This document shows positions 24,170 to 32,035 of a DNA stretch of 33,449 bases, in pieces. The notes beneath the pieces were generated by a model. That model had not been told where the DNA came from. It was given only the letters and a program-made list of their open reading frames with translations, and ran no database searches. The DNA is taken from NCBI GenBank assembly GCA_050049775.1, contig JASFVP010000044.1:1-33449 (forward strand), written 5' to 3'. How positions within the stretch are numbered: position 1 is the stretch's first letter; each line of letters begins with the position of its first letter. A program made the translations under genes and the position numbers. This DNA comes from JABDQZ01 sp050049775 (GTDB taxonomy: Bacteria; Pseudomonadota; Gammaproteobacteria; Chromatiales; Chromatiaceae).

Positions 24170-25258
24170 ATGCCTCTTCTCAAGGTCAGCAACATCGCCT
24201 GTCGTTACGACGACGAACTGGTGTTTGATTCGCTGTCGTTTCATGTCAATCGCGGCGAAATCGTCAGCCTGCTCGGCCCCAGCGGCTGCGGCAAGACCAC
24301 GGCGTTGCGCGCCGTCGCCGGATTCGAACCGATTTATCAGGGTGAGATTCGCCTGAACGGTCATCTCATCGCCACGCCCGACAGTTCACTGGCGCCGGAA
24401 AAAAGACGCATCGGTATGGTGTTTCAGGATTACGCGTTATTCCCGCATCTCAACGTCGCTGACAACATCGCCTTTGGCCTGCGTGACCTGGGCAAAAGCG
24501 CCCAACAGGAAAAAGTTCAGCACATGCTCGACGCGGCCGGACTCAAGGGGCTGGAGCAGCGCTTTCCGCATGAAATCTCCGGTGGCCAGCAACAACGCGT
24601 GGCTCTGGCGCGCGCGCTGGCGCCGCACCCGGACCTGCTACTGATGGACGAACCCTTCTCCAATCTCGATGTGGAGCTGCGCGAGCGTCTCAGCCTGGAG
24701 GTACGCAACATCCTCAAGCAGGAAGGCATTACCGGTATCCTCGTCACGCATGACCAGCACGAGGCGTTTGCCATCTCAGACAAGATCGGCGTCATGCACC
24801 AGGGCCGTATCCTGCAATGGGACACGCCGTACAATCTCTATCACGAGCCGGCACATCGCTTTGTCGCCGACTTTGTCGGCCAGGGCAGTTTCATCCGCGC
24901 CAGGGTGCTGGAACCGGACCTTTTCGATACCGAGCTCGGCCAGCTGCGCGCCAATCGCGCCTATACCTTTGAACCCGGATCCAGCGTGGAAATCCTGCTG
25001 CGCCCCGACGATATCGTGCCGGACAAGAACGGCGACATTCAGGCCACCATCGTTGAACGCGCCTTTAAGGGCGCCGAGATTCTCTACACTCTGGCTCTTG
25101 CAACCGGACAAACTCTGTTATCATTGTTCCCCAGCCACTGTAATCATCAGGTCGGCGAGAAAGTCACGGTGCGCGCTGCAGCGGATCACCTCATCTGCTT
25201 TCCGCTGGCCGACAGTGAAGCGGATTACAGTCTTTTGACCGGCCACCAGTCATACTGA
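24170..25258 (+). CDS. ABC transporter ATP-binding protein, FbpC/PotA-like
   Basis: A 362-residue ATPase subunit: Walker A GPSGCGKT (36-43), Q-loop FQDYALFP (85-92), signature ISGGQQQR (136-143), Walker B LLLMDEPFSNLD (156-167) and H-loop H194. The C-terminal ~120 residues (from FVGQGSF) form a TOBE-like regulatory domain as in iron(III), spermidine or sulfate importers; FbpC is the nearest in style. No permease or binding-protein gene is adjacent, so the transported compound is unknown. The frame stays open upstream inside argF, but the ATG at 24170 gives the normal ABC N-terminus. It follows argF by 7 bases. Confidence 0.9.
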   Translation: MPLLKVSNIACRYDDELVFDSLSFHVNRGEIVSLLGPSGCGKTTALRAVAGFEPIYQGEIRLNGHLIATPDSSLAPEKRRIGMVFQDYALFPHLNVADNIAFGLRDLGKSAQQEKVQHMLDAAGLKGLEQRFPHEISGGQQQRVALARALAPHPDLLLMDEPFSNLDVELRERLSLEVRNILKQEGITGILVTHDQHEAFAISDKIGVMHQGRILQWDTPYNLYHEPAHRFVADFVGQGSFIRARVLEPDLFDTELGQLRANRAYTFEPGSSVEILLRPDDIVPDKNGDIQATIVERAFKGAEILYTLALATGQTLLSLFPSHCNHQVGEKVTVRAAADHLICFPLADSEADYSLLTGHQSY

Positions 25259-25297
25259 GCACCGGTATCATCAATCAACCCGAAAATTGAGGTCAGC

Positions 25298-25978
25298 GTG
25301 AAGAAGTTTTTTGCCATCCTGCTGTTATTGCCGCTTTCACAAGTTCTTGCGGCCGCCGATTACCGTTATGTCACCGATCAGTTCAAGATCATGCTGCGTA
25401 CCGGCGAAAGCGCCACCCACAAAATCACCCGTACCCTGCCGAGTGGCACCCGGCTGCAAATCATCAAGGACAATCCCGAAACCGGTTATTCCCAGGTACG
25501 CACCCCGAATGGCAAGGAAGGTTACGTATTAACCCGTCAGCTGATGGACGATCCCTCGGCGCGGGAGAAACTGCAGCGCGCCGAAGCGCGTCTCGAGGAA
25601 CTGCAGCAAGCACCGGGCAAACTGTCGGCCAAACTCAGCAAACTGCAGCAGGAACACGAAGAGCTGCTCAAACAGCATGAAGCGGTGCAACTCGACAAGA
25701 AAAACATCGAACAGGAATTGTCCGGCATCAAACGCACGGCTTCCAATGCTATCCGTGTCACCAATGAACGTAAAGAATTACGCCAGCAGGTTACAGACCT
25801 GACCCGCGAAGTCGAAAATCTCAAACAGGAAAATCGCGAACTCGGTAACGACAGCAACCAGGACTGGTTCCTGATCGGTGGCGGCGTCATCATCATCGGC
25901 ATCCTGATTGGCCTGGTCCTGCCGCACCTGCGTGTGCAACGCCGGCGCAGCGGTTCCTCATCCTGGGATTCGTTCTAG
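25298..25978 (+). CDS. SH3-domain and coiled-coil membrane protein (TIGR04211/YgiM type)
   Basis: A 226-residue exported protein. Signal peptide (1-19), bacterial SH3 domain (about 22-83, with VTDQFKIMLRTGES and GYSQVRTPNGKEGYVLTRQL), a long coiled coil (about 88-183), one membrane segment near the C-terminus (WFLIGGGVIIIGILIGLVL, 190-208) and a short basic cytoplasmic tail. This is the architecture of E. coli YgiM and the TIGR04211 group, whose role at the envelope is not established. The GTG at 25298 has GAGGT 5 bases upstream. It is the last gene of the argD group, 39 bases after the ABC ATPase, and ends at a strong terminator. Confidence 0.88.
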   Translation: MKKFFAILLLLPLSQVLAAADYRYVTDQFKIMLRTGESATHKITRTLPSGTRLQIIKDNPETGYSQVRTPNGKEGYVLTRQLMDDPSAREKLQRAEARLEELQQAPGKLSAKLSKLQQEHEELLKQHEAVQLDKKNIEQELSGIKRTASNAIRVTNERKELRQQVTDLTREVENLKQENRELGNDSNQDWFLIGGGVIIIGILIGLVLPHLRVQRRRSGSSSWDSF

Positions 25979-25997
25979 CCCTGCCCCTGGCATTTTA

Positions 25998-26040
25998 CCC
26001 AACAAAAAAGCCGGAGCTAATACTCCGCTTTTTTGTTGGG
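25998..26040. terminator. Bidirectional intrinsic terminator between the SH3 protein gene and ilvD
   Basis: An 18-pair stem with one bulged C (26011) and a 6-base loop; the CGGAG/CTCCG core is flanked by A6 and T6 runs and outer CCCAAC/GTTGGG. It serves both convergent genes. Confidence 0.92.
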
Positions 26041-26054
26041 CTGACGACGAATGT

Positions 26055-27905
26055 CTAGTCGAGTTGCGACAAGTCGCGCACCGCACCGCGTGCAGCCGAG
26101 GTCGTCAACGCCGCATAGGCGCGCAACGCCTGCGATACCTGGCGCTGGCGCTGCAGCGGTTGCCAGGCGGCTTCGCCCTTGGCTTCCATGGCCTCACGGC
26201 GCCGCTCCAGTTCTTCCACCGGTACCGCCAGATGGATCTTGCGCCGTGGAATATCAATCTCGATGGTGTCTCCCGGCTCAACCAGACCAATCACGCCGCC
26301 TTCGGCTGCTTCCGGCGAACAATGGCCAATCGACAGCCCCGATGTGCCGCCGGAAAAACGCCCGTCGGTGATCAACGCACAGGCCTTGCCAAGCCCCTTG
26401 GATTTCAGGTAACTGGTCGGATACAACATTTCCTGCATACCGGGGCCACCCTTGGGGCCTTCGTAGCGAATCAGCACCACATCGCCGGCCTTGACGCGGT
26501 CACCGAGAATGCCACTGATCGCGTCTTCCTGGCTTTCGAAAATTACCGCTGGCCCGGAAAAAGTCAGGATGGACTCGTCCACGCCGGCGGTTTTCACGAT
26601 GCAGCCCTGCTCGGCCAGGTTGCCGTATAACACCGCCAGGCCGCCATCTTTGGAATAGGCATGCTCGAGGTCGCGAATACAGCCTGCCGCACGATCCTGG
26701 TCCAGCGCCGGCCAGCGGGTATCCTGACTGAAGGCGACCTGGGTCGGAATACCGCCCGGACCGGCCAGAAAACGTTGCTGTGCCGCATCACTGGCGCCGT
26801 CGGTGGCGATATCCCACTGCTGCAGCGCCTCGCCGAGGTTCGCGGCGTGCACGGTAAAACAATCCGCGTGCAACAAACCGGCGCGATGCAATTCCCCGAG
26901 AATGCCGATCACGCCGCCGGCACGATGTACGTCTTCCATGTGATATTGCTGCGTGGCCGGCGCCACCTTACACAGGTTCGGTACACGGCGACTGAGGCGG
27001 TCGATGTCACTCATGCTGAAATCAACACCGGCTTCGTGGGCCGCCGCCAGCAAATGCAATACTGTATTGGTGGAACCGCCCATGGCAATGTCCAGCGACA
27101 TGGCGTTTTCAAACGCATCGAAGCTGGCGATGCTGCGCGGCAACACCGAGGCATCATCCTGTTCGTAATAGCGTTTCGCCAAATCAACGATGCGCCGGCC
27201 GGCTTCGAGGAACAATTCCTTGCGATCGGCATGGGTCGCCAGCAAAGAACCATTACCCGGCAGCGACAGTCCCAGCGCTTCGGTCAGGCAGTTCATCGAA
27301 TTGGCGGTGAACATGCCCGAGCAGGAACCGCAGGTTGGGCAGGCGGAGCGCTCGATGGTGTTGACGTCTTCATCCGATTCCGCGCTGTCAGCGGCGGCTA
27401 CCATGGCATCGACGAGATCCAGTTTCAGGTCCTTGCCGGCCAGTCGCACCTTGCCGGCTTCCATGGGGCCACCGGAAACAAAGATGGTCGGAATATTCAG
27501 GCGCATGGCCGCCATCAGCATGCCCGGCGTGATCTTGTCGCAATTGGAAATGCACACCAGCGCATCGGCGCAATGCGCGTTGACCATATATTCGACCGAA
27601 TCGGCGATCAGGTCACGTGACGGCAAGGAATACAGCATGCCGCCATGGCCCATGGCGATACCGTCATCCACAGCAATTGTGTTGAATTCCTTGGCCACAC
27701 CGCCCGCCTGCTCGATTTCGCGCGCCACCAGCTGGCCAAGGTCCTTGAGATGCACATGCCCCGGCACAAACTGGGTGAAGGAATTGGCGATCGCGATGAT
27801 CGGTTTGTCAAAATCGGCGTCCTGCATGCCGGTGGCGCGCCACAAGGCGCGCGCGCCGGCCATATTACGGCCGTGCGTGGTGGTCCTGGATCGGTATTCA
27901 GGCAT
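26055..27905 (-). CDS. ilvD: Dihydroxy-acid dehydratase
   Basis: A 616-residue iron-sulfur enzyme, exactly the E. coli length, catalysing the dehydration that yields the 2-keto acid precursors of valine, isoleucine and leucine. Cluster ligands are visible as C122 in SNCDKITPGML and in CPTCGSCSGMF (C189, C192, C195). VDDGIAMGHGGM (79-90), NTVLHLLAAAHEAG, ITDGRFSGGTSGLSIGH and PEAAEGGVIGLV are family signatures. GGAGAA lies 5 bases before ATG. It stands alone, away from other ilv genes, between a terminator and a divergent nucleotide cyclase gene 106 bases away. Confidence 0.97.
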   Translation of the reverse strand: MPEYRSRTTTHGRNMAGARALWRATGMQDADFDKPIIAIANSFTQFVPGHVHLKDLGQLVAREIEQAGGVAKEFNTIAVDDGIAMGHGGMLYSLPSRDLIADSVEYMVNAHCADALVCISNCDKITPGMLMAAMRLNIPTIFVSGGPMEAGKVRLAGKDLKLDLVDAMVAAADSAESDEDVNTIERSACPTCGSCSGMFTANSMNCLTEALGLSLPGNGSLLATHADRKELFLEAGRRIVDLAKRYYEQDDASVLPRSIASFDAFENAMSLDIAMGGSTNTVLHLLAAAHEAGVDFSMSDIDRLSRRVPNLCKVAPATQQYHMEDVHRAGGVIGILGELHRAGLLHADCFTVHAANLGEALQQWDIATDGASDAAQQRFLAGPGGIPTQVAFSQDTRWPALDQDRAAGCIRDLEHAYSKDGGLAVLYGNLAEQGCIVKTAGVDESILTFSGPAVIFESQEDAISGILGDRVKAGDVVLIRYEGPKGGPGMQEMLYPTSYLKSKGLGKACALITDGRFSGGTSGLSIGHCSPEAAEGGVIGLVEPGDTIEIDIPRRKIHLAVPVEELERRREAMEAKGEAAWQPLQRQRQVSQALRAYAALTTSAARGAVRDLSQLD

Positions 27906-27937
27906 GGTTTTCTCCGCAAATGAATCTGTTGCCGGCT

Positions 27938-27943
27938 ATTATG
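27938..27943 (-). promoter_or_regulatory. Candidate -10 element of ilvD
   Basis: The minus strand reads CATAAT (five of six), about 30 bases upstream of the ilvD start; the -35 region is poor. An extended -10 in the other direction, TGCTACACT (27973-27981), could serve the divergent cyclase gene. Confidence 0.3.
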
Positions 27944-28011
27944 TCTGTTGTGGCATGTTGCCGCCATCCCCGTGCTACACTTCAGCGCCGTTTTAGCAAA
28001 AAACCAGGCCC

Positions 28012-29493
28012 ATGCATTCACAGGCATCGTCACAACATGAGAGCAGTGCAGCAGCCGGCGGCCTGTCCGATTTCTGGAGACGTTTCGAGAATTCGGCCCT
28101 GCCTCTGGCGCTCAAATGGAGCTTTTCGATCAGTATCCTGATCGTCACGGGCATGACCCTGCTCGGCACTTTCCTGATCAGCCAGCACGAAAGAAGTTAC
28201 CAGCAACAGACCATCGCCATGGGCAGCATCATCGCCGAGCAACTGGCGCATGCCATCAGTGAACCGTTGATGGCGGATGACCAGTTCACGCTCAACCTGA
28301 TTCTTGCCCGCCAGGCGGAAAACCCGCTCATCACGGGGCTGGAAGTGTTCGATAACGAATACCGGCTCATGGCCAGTGTCGGCAACAACCCCTATACCAT
28401 CATGCCGAGTGAAATAAAGAACCACTGGCAGGCGCATCACGACGAACAGCGTCGGTTTGATGTCACCAGCTTCACGGCTGAGGTACGTTTCAAGGATGTG
28501 CTGGCCGGTTACGCGCGCGTCAGCCTGGACAATGAGCCGCTGCAGGAATCGCTCAATTCACTGCAGTTTTTACTGGCCATGGTGACCATTGTGTTGATTT
28601 TGCTGACGGTCCTGCTGGTGTTTCCGCTATCACGCCGGCTCAACCGACCAATCGATGAACTGGTACAAACCAGCCTCGCCATCCACAGTGATGAAGCCCA
28701 TGAAATCCCGCTGGATACGCGACGCGACGAAATCGGCCAGATCATCAATTCCTTCAAGCAACTGTCCGATGACAAGCGTGAGAAAAAACAGCTCGAGCAA
28801 ACGTTTCACCGTTATATGTCACCGACCATCGCACGCCATGTCATTGCCCAGACCCACCCGGACATGGGTGGTCACGCGGTCACCGGCAGTGTCTTGTTTT
28901 GCGATATCGTCGGCTTTACCGAATTGTCCGAACAACTGGCGCCGGCGGAAACCGTGACCCTGCTCAACAGTTATTTTCGCTATTTCGCACTAGCCGCCAC
29001 CGAATGCCACGGCACCATCGACAAGTTCATCGGCGACTGCATCATGGTGGTGTTCAGCATACCCAATGAAGATCCGCAACACGGCCTGCACGCCATCACC
29101 TGTGCCCTGCTGATGCAGGCATTAACCGAACGCATCAACCAGGCGCGCCGCCTGGAAAACCTGCGCACCCTGCAATTTCGCATTGGCATCAGCAGTGGTG
29201 AAATGCAGGCCGGCAACCTCGGCAGTGAAGAGCGCATGGAGTACACCGTCATCGGCGATACTGTCAACCTGGCTTCGCGGCTGTGTTCACTGGCGACGCC
29301 AGGCGGTATCATGGTGTACGAAAAAACCAGAAACCAGATGGGTATCGACGATAAAATCCAGAGCAAATCGATGGGTGAAATTGCCATCCGTGGCCGCAAG
29401 CGACCGGCGCATATTTACCAGATTACCGGTTTGACCCGAGTCTACAGCGATTCAATTGCCGTCATTCTCGAAAAGATTCTGCCCTTACAATAA
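28012..29493 (+). CDS. Membrane-bound class III adenylate/guanylate cyclase with HAMP domain
   Basis: A 493-residue sensor-cyclase. Two membrane segments (about 37-57 and 187-206) enclose a periplasmic sensor region of ~130 residues. A HAMP linker (207-258) and the class III cyclase domain (about 285-475) follow. Key residues are present: metal-binding D298 (FCDIVGFT) and D342 (DKFIGDCIMVVF), base-contacting K338 and D416 (VIGDTVNLASR), and transition-state N419 and R423. The Lys/Asp pair favours ATP, so cAMP is the likely product. The N-terminal tail is Ser/Ala-rich and cytoplasmic. It is followed after 6 bases by a lipoprotein gene, suggesting a two-gene unit. The ligand sensed is unknown. 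Confidence 0.9.
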   Translation: MHSQASSQHESSAAAGGLSDFWRRFENSALPLALKWSFSISILIVTGMTLLGTFLISQHERSYQQQTIAMGSIIAEQLAHAISEPLMADDQFTLNLILARQAENPLITGLEVFDNEYRLMASVGNNPYTIMPSEIKNHWQAHHDEQRRFDVTSFTAEVRFKDVLAGYARVSLDNEPLQESLNSLQFLLAMVTIVLILLTVLLVFPLSRRLNRPIDELVQTSLAIHSDEAHEIPLDTRRDEIGQIINSFKQLSDDKREKKQLEQTFHRYMSPTIARHVIAQTHPDMGGHAVTGSVLFCDIVGFTELSEQLAPAETVTLLNSYFRYFALAATECHGTIDKFIGDCIMVVFSIPNEDPQHGLHAITCALLMQALTERINQARRLENLRTLQFRIGISSGEMQAGNLGSEERMEYTVIGDTVNLASRLCSLATPGGIMVYEKTRNQMGIDDKIQSKSMGEIAIRGRKRPAHIYQITGLTRVYSDSIAVILEKILPLQ

Positions 29494-29499
29494 CAAGCT

Positions 29500-30453
29500 A
29501 TGCCAAGTGCCTTTGTAAAACTGTCTGCCGGCTTTTTGCTGCTGAGTCTGCTCTCTGCGTGCGCCAATCTGACATCCACGCAAACCGTCCCACCTGTTGC
29601 GGAAAATAGCTCTCAGGCCATCAATCAAGCAAAACAGTTACAACAACAGGGTGACTGGGCCAACGCATTGTCGATATTGCGTCAGGCGGCCAAGCAGCAA
29701 CCGGATGACCAGGCGATTACCACCGCCCTGCAACAAATGGAACAGGGCTGGAACATCACCAAGCAGACCCTGAAACATCGTATTTTGATCAGTGAAACAC
29801 GCGCCCTGTTGGAACAAAAGCCGTTGCTTGAACAAATCACGGCCGCCAATCCTTCCGACCTGTCGGCGCGGGCGCGTTCGGTGATTGTTGACCTGCACCT
29901 CAATGGCAAGACCGAACCCCTGTCGCATTGTGCCGAATTCCAGCAACAGCACAACCTGCAGCTGGCCGTCGATTGCAGCGAATTGCTCAACCGCATCAGC
30001 GGCACCGATTCCAGCGAGAAAAACTACCAGGCCACTTTAAAGCAGTACCAGCAGGTGCTGGCGAAAAGCAAACAGAGCTTGCAGCAACGCCAGCAACGCT
30101 CGATGAAAAAAAACCATAACCAACTGGTTGAACAGGCCAGCGAGTTGATCGATACCGGCCGGTACCTGGAAGCCCAGGTATTACTGGAAGAAGTGCTGCG
30201 CAACAATCCGCAACATGCCAATGCCAACAAGCTCATGCCACAGCTCAGGACCGAAATCGATGAGCAGATCAACATGCTGTTGAGTGTCGGTGATCAGCTG
30301 TATCGCGAGGGTAAACTGGAACAGGCAATCTCGGCGTGGCAGTCACTGCTGCGCTTTGATCCGGAACATGCGCAGGCAAAAACCAAAATCGAGCGCGCCC
30401 GTCACGTCATCAGCAAACTCGAGACCTTGCGCAAGCAGCAAACCGAACCCTGA
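29500..30453 (+). CDS. TPR-like lipoprotein
   Basis: A 317-residue lipoprotein precursor with lipobox LSAC (acylated C21). The mature protein is helical: a TPR-like pair at about 39-80 (QGDWANALSILRQAAKQQPDD), a middle helical part containing two Cys (C144, C159), a Gln-rich helix (180-200) and further TPR-like helices at 207-305 (DTGRYLEAQVLLEEVLRNNPQHA, REGKLEQAISAWQSLLRFDPEHA). TPR proteins bind other proteins; the partner is unknown. Its start is 6 bases behind the nucleotide cyclase stop, so the two are probably made together and may act together at the envelope. It ends directly against the decayed gene on the other strand. Confidence 0.82.
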   Translation: MPSAFVKLSAGFLLLSLLSACANLTSTQTVPPVAENSSQAINQAKQLQQQGDWANALSILRQAAKQQPDDQAITTALQQMEQGWNITKQTLKHRILISETRALLEQKPLLEQITAANPSDLSARARSVIVDLHLNGKTEPLSHCAEFQQQHNLQLAVDCSELLNRISGTDSSEKNYQATLKQYQQVLAKSKQSLQQRQQRSMKKNHNQLVEQASELIDTGRYLEAQVLLEEVLRNNPQHANANKLMPQLRTEIDEQINMLLSVGDQLYREGKLEQAISAWQSLLRFDPEHAQAKTKIERARHVISKLETLRKQQTEP

Positions 30454-30760
30454 TCAATCCAGCAACAGCAATAGTGACAGATAACGATTGGCATTTTCGA
30501 GCAGCCGGTTATCTATGGCAGCGTCGACCTGGTCTGGCGGACTTGTAAAAGCCCTGACACGCCCCCATTGCACATTCAACCAAGACCTTGTCCCGGTCGA
30601 TACGACAATCGGCTGCTGCGTCCCAGATGCACCAGAAGTCCGCCTATTCACTGTGATACTCCGGGCTGCGGCGCAGGAACTCCCAAGCCCACTACCGGCG
30701 TGACAGGTTTTTGGTAAATTGGTAATTTTCTGCTTGTTTCCAGTCGAGCACAGGACGCAT
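30454..30760 (-). pseudogene. Decayed gene with a transcriptional-regulator-like N-terminal domain
   Basis: Reading from ATG at 30758-30760 gives MRPVLDWKQAENYQFTKNLS, then RR-amber-WAWEFLRRSPEYHSE-amber-ADFW. The WAWEFLRR..EY core is the hallmark of the small domain found N-terminal to DUF2285 in many proteobacterial proteins (Trans_reg_dom, DUF6499-like, from memory). Both in-frame stops are TAG, at 30692-30694 and 30644-30646; they would replace a Gln-like and a Trp codon by single transitions. This frame ends at TAA (30509-30511). A second frame carries the plausible C-terminal part NRLLENANRYLSLL down to TGA at 30454, so a frameshift is also likely. Relatives often sit in integrative elements. 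This fills the only gap of about 300 bases in the window; nothing else was seen there. Confidence 0.6.
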
Positions 30761-30774
30761 GATAGCAACCCTTT

Positions 30775-31938
30775 ATGGTTAATCCGCATACAAATCCACC
30801 TGGCTTCATGACCTTGATGCAGCAGCTGATCGCGACTCCTTCGGTCAGCAGTGTCAACGCGCGCTGGGATCAATCCAACCAGGCCGTCATCGAGCAACTC
30901 GCCGGCTGGTTGGGCGATCTCGGTTTCAAGGTCGAAGTCATGGAGATTCCGCAATACCCGGGCAAATACAACCTGGTCGCCAATGCCGGGCGCGGCCCGG
31001 ACGGCTTGGTGTTGTCCGGCCACACCGATACGGTGCCGTTTGATGAAAATCGCTGGTCGCAGTCGCCGTTTCAACTGACCGAAAAAGACCAGCGTCTGTA
31101 CGGCCTTGGCAGTTGCGACATGAAAGGTTTTTTTGCACTGGTGATCGAGGCGCTGCGCGATATTGACCTGAACAAGCTGCAGCATCCGCTGACCATCATC
31201 GCTACCGCGGACGAGGAATCCAGCATGTGCGGCGCCAAGGCGTTGCAGCAGAAATACCAGCGCCTTGGCCGTTTTACCGTGATCGGCGAACCGACCGGTC
31301 TGAAGCCGATCCGTATGCACAAGGGCATCCTCATGGAAGCCATTCGCCTGACTGGGCAGTCCGGTCATTCCAGTGATCCTTCGCTCGGCAATAATGCGCT
31401 GGAAGGCATGCATCAGGTCATCGACGAGTTAATGCAATGGCGTATCGAACTGCAGCTGCACCACCAAAACCCGATGTTTGCCGTTGCCACGCCAACGCTC
31501 AATTTCGGTCACATCCACGGTGGCGACAATCCCAACCGCATCTGTGCCGACTGTGAACTGCACATCGACCTGCGTCCCCTGCCCGGCATGGACATCGATG
31601 AACTGCGTCAGGATATGGCTATGCGCCTGCAACGACGCCTGCAAGACAGCGGCCTGCAACTCGAACTCACGCCACTGTTTGAAGGCATACCGGCCATGGA
31701 AACACCGGCGGAATCGGCCATTATCCAGGCCGCCGAAAAGCTGACCGGACACAGTGCTGCTGCGGTCGCGTTCGGCACCGAAGCGCCGTATTTCAACGCC
31801 ATGAACATGGAGACGGTGATTCTGGGCCCCGGCAGCATCGACCAGGCACATCAACCGAATGAATTCCTGGCGCTGGACCAGATCCGTCCCGGTGTTGAAA
31901 TCATCCGCCAACTGATTCGCCAGTTCTGCCTGAGCTGA
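30775..31938 (+). CDS. argE: Acetylornithine deacetylase
   Basis: A 387-residue M20-family zinc hydrolase that releases ornithine from N-acetylornithine; E. coli ArgE has 383. Metal and catalytic residues are visible: H83 and D85 (LSGHTDTVP), D115 (GLGSCDMKG) and E147/E148 (ATADEESSMCG). VIGEPTGLKPIRMHKG and GGDNPNRICADCELHIDLRP fit ArgE rather than DapE. The ATG at 30775 has no clear ribosome binding site; Met12 is an alternative. It lies 14 bases from the divergent start of the decayed gene, so its original upstream region may have been altered. With argA 97 bases downstream it gives the linear, non-cyclic acetyl pathway. Confidence 0.94.
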   Translation: MVNPHTNPPGFMTLMQQLIATPSVSSVNARWDQSNQAVIEQLAGWLGDLGFKVEVMEIPQYPGKYNLVANAGRGPDGLVLSGHTDTVPFDENRWSQSPFQLTEKDQRLYGLGSCDMKGFFALVIEALRDIDLNKLQHPLTIIATADEESSMCGAKALQQKYQRLGRFTVIGEPTGLKPIRMHKGILMEAIRLTGQSGHSSDPSLGNNALEGMHQVIDELMQWRIELQLHHQNPMFAVATPTLNFGHIHGGDNPNRICADCELHIDLRPLPGMDIDELRQDMAMRLQRRLQDSGLQLELTPLFEGIPAMETPAESAIIQAAEKLTGHSAAAVAFGTEAPYFNAMNMETVILGPGSIDQAHQPNEFLALDQIRPGVEIIRQLIRQFCLS

Positions 31939-31977
31939 CACAGGCATTCCAATTCTATATTTAAGCAACTGAAATAC

Positions 31978-32006
31978 TTGAAGTAATCAACTACGGCAAG
32001 GATAAT
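31978..32006 (+). promoter_or_regulatory. Sigma70-type promoter of argA
   Basis: TTGAAG (31978-31983), a 17-base spacer and GATAAT (32001-32006), four and five of six to consensus. It would start transcription about 23 bases before the argA ATG. It may overlap read-through from argE. Confidence 0.5.
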
Positions 32007-32035
32007 CCCGACAACAGTTGCAAGGTATCCGGAGC

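Noticed and set aside
26661..27620. 319-codon plus-strand frame opposite ilvD
   Set aside because: It is fully inside ilvD, which is unmistakable, and has no domain or ribosome binding site.
30454..30774. 6S RNA or other stable RNA in the gap before argE
   Set aside because: The GC-rich stretch is explained by a readable WAWEFLRR-type protein remnant on the minus strand, and no RNA gene consensus was seen.
30454..31413. 319-codon minus-strand frame across argE and the gap before it
   Set aside because: Most of it is antisense to argE. Only its last ~30 codons are of interest, as the possible frameshifted end of the decayed regulator-like gene.
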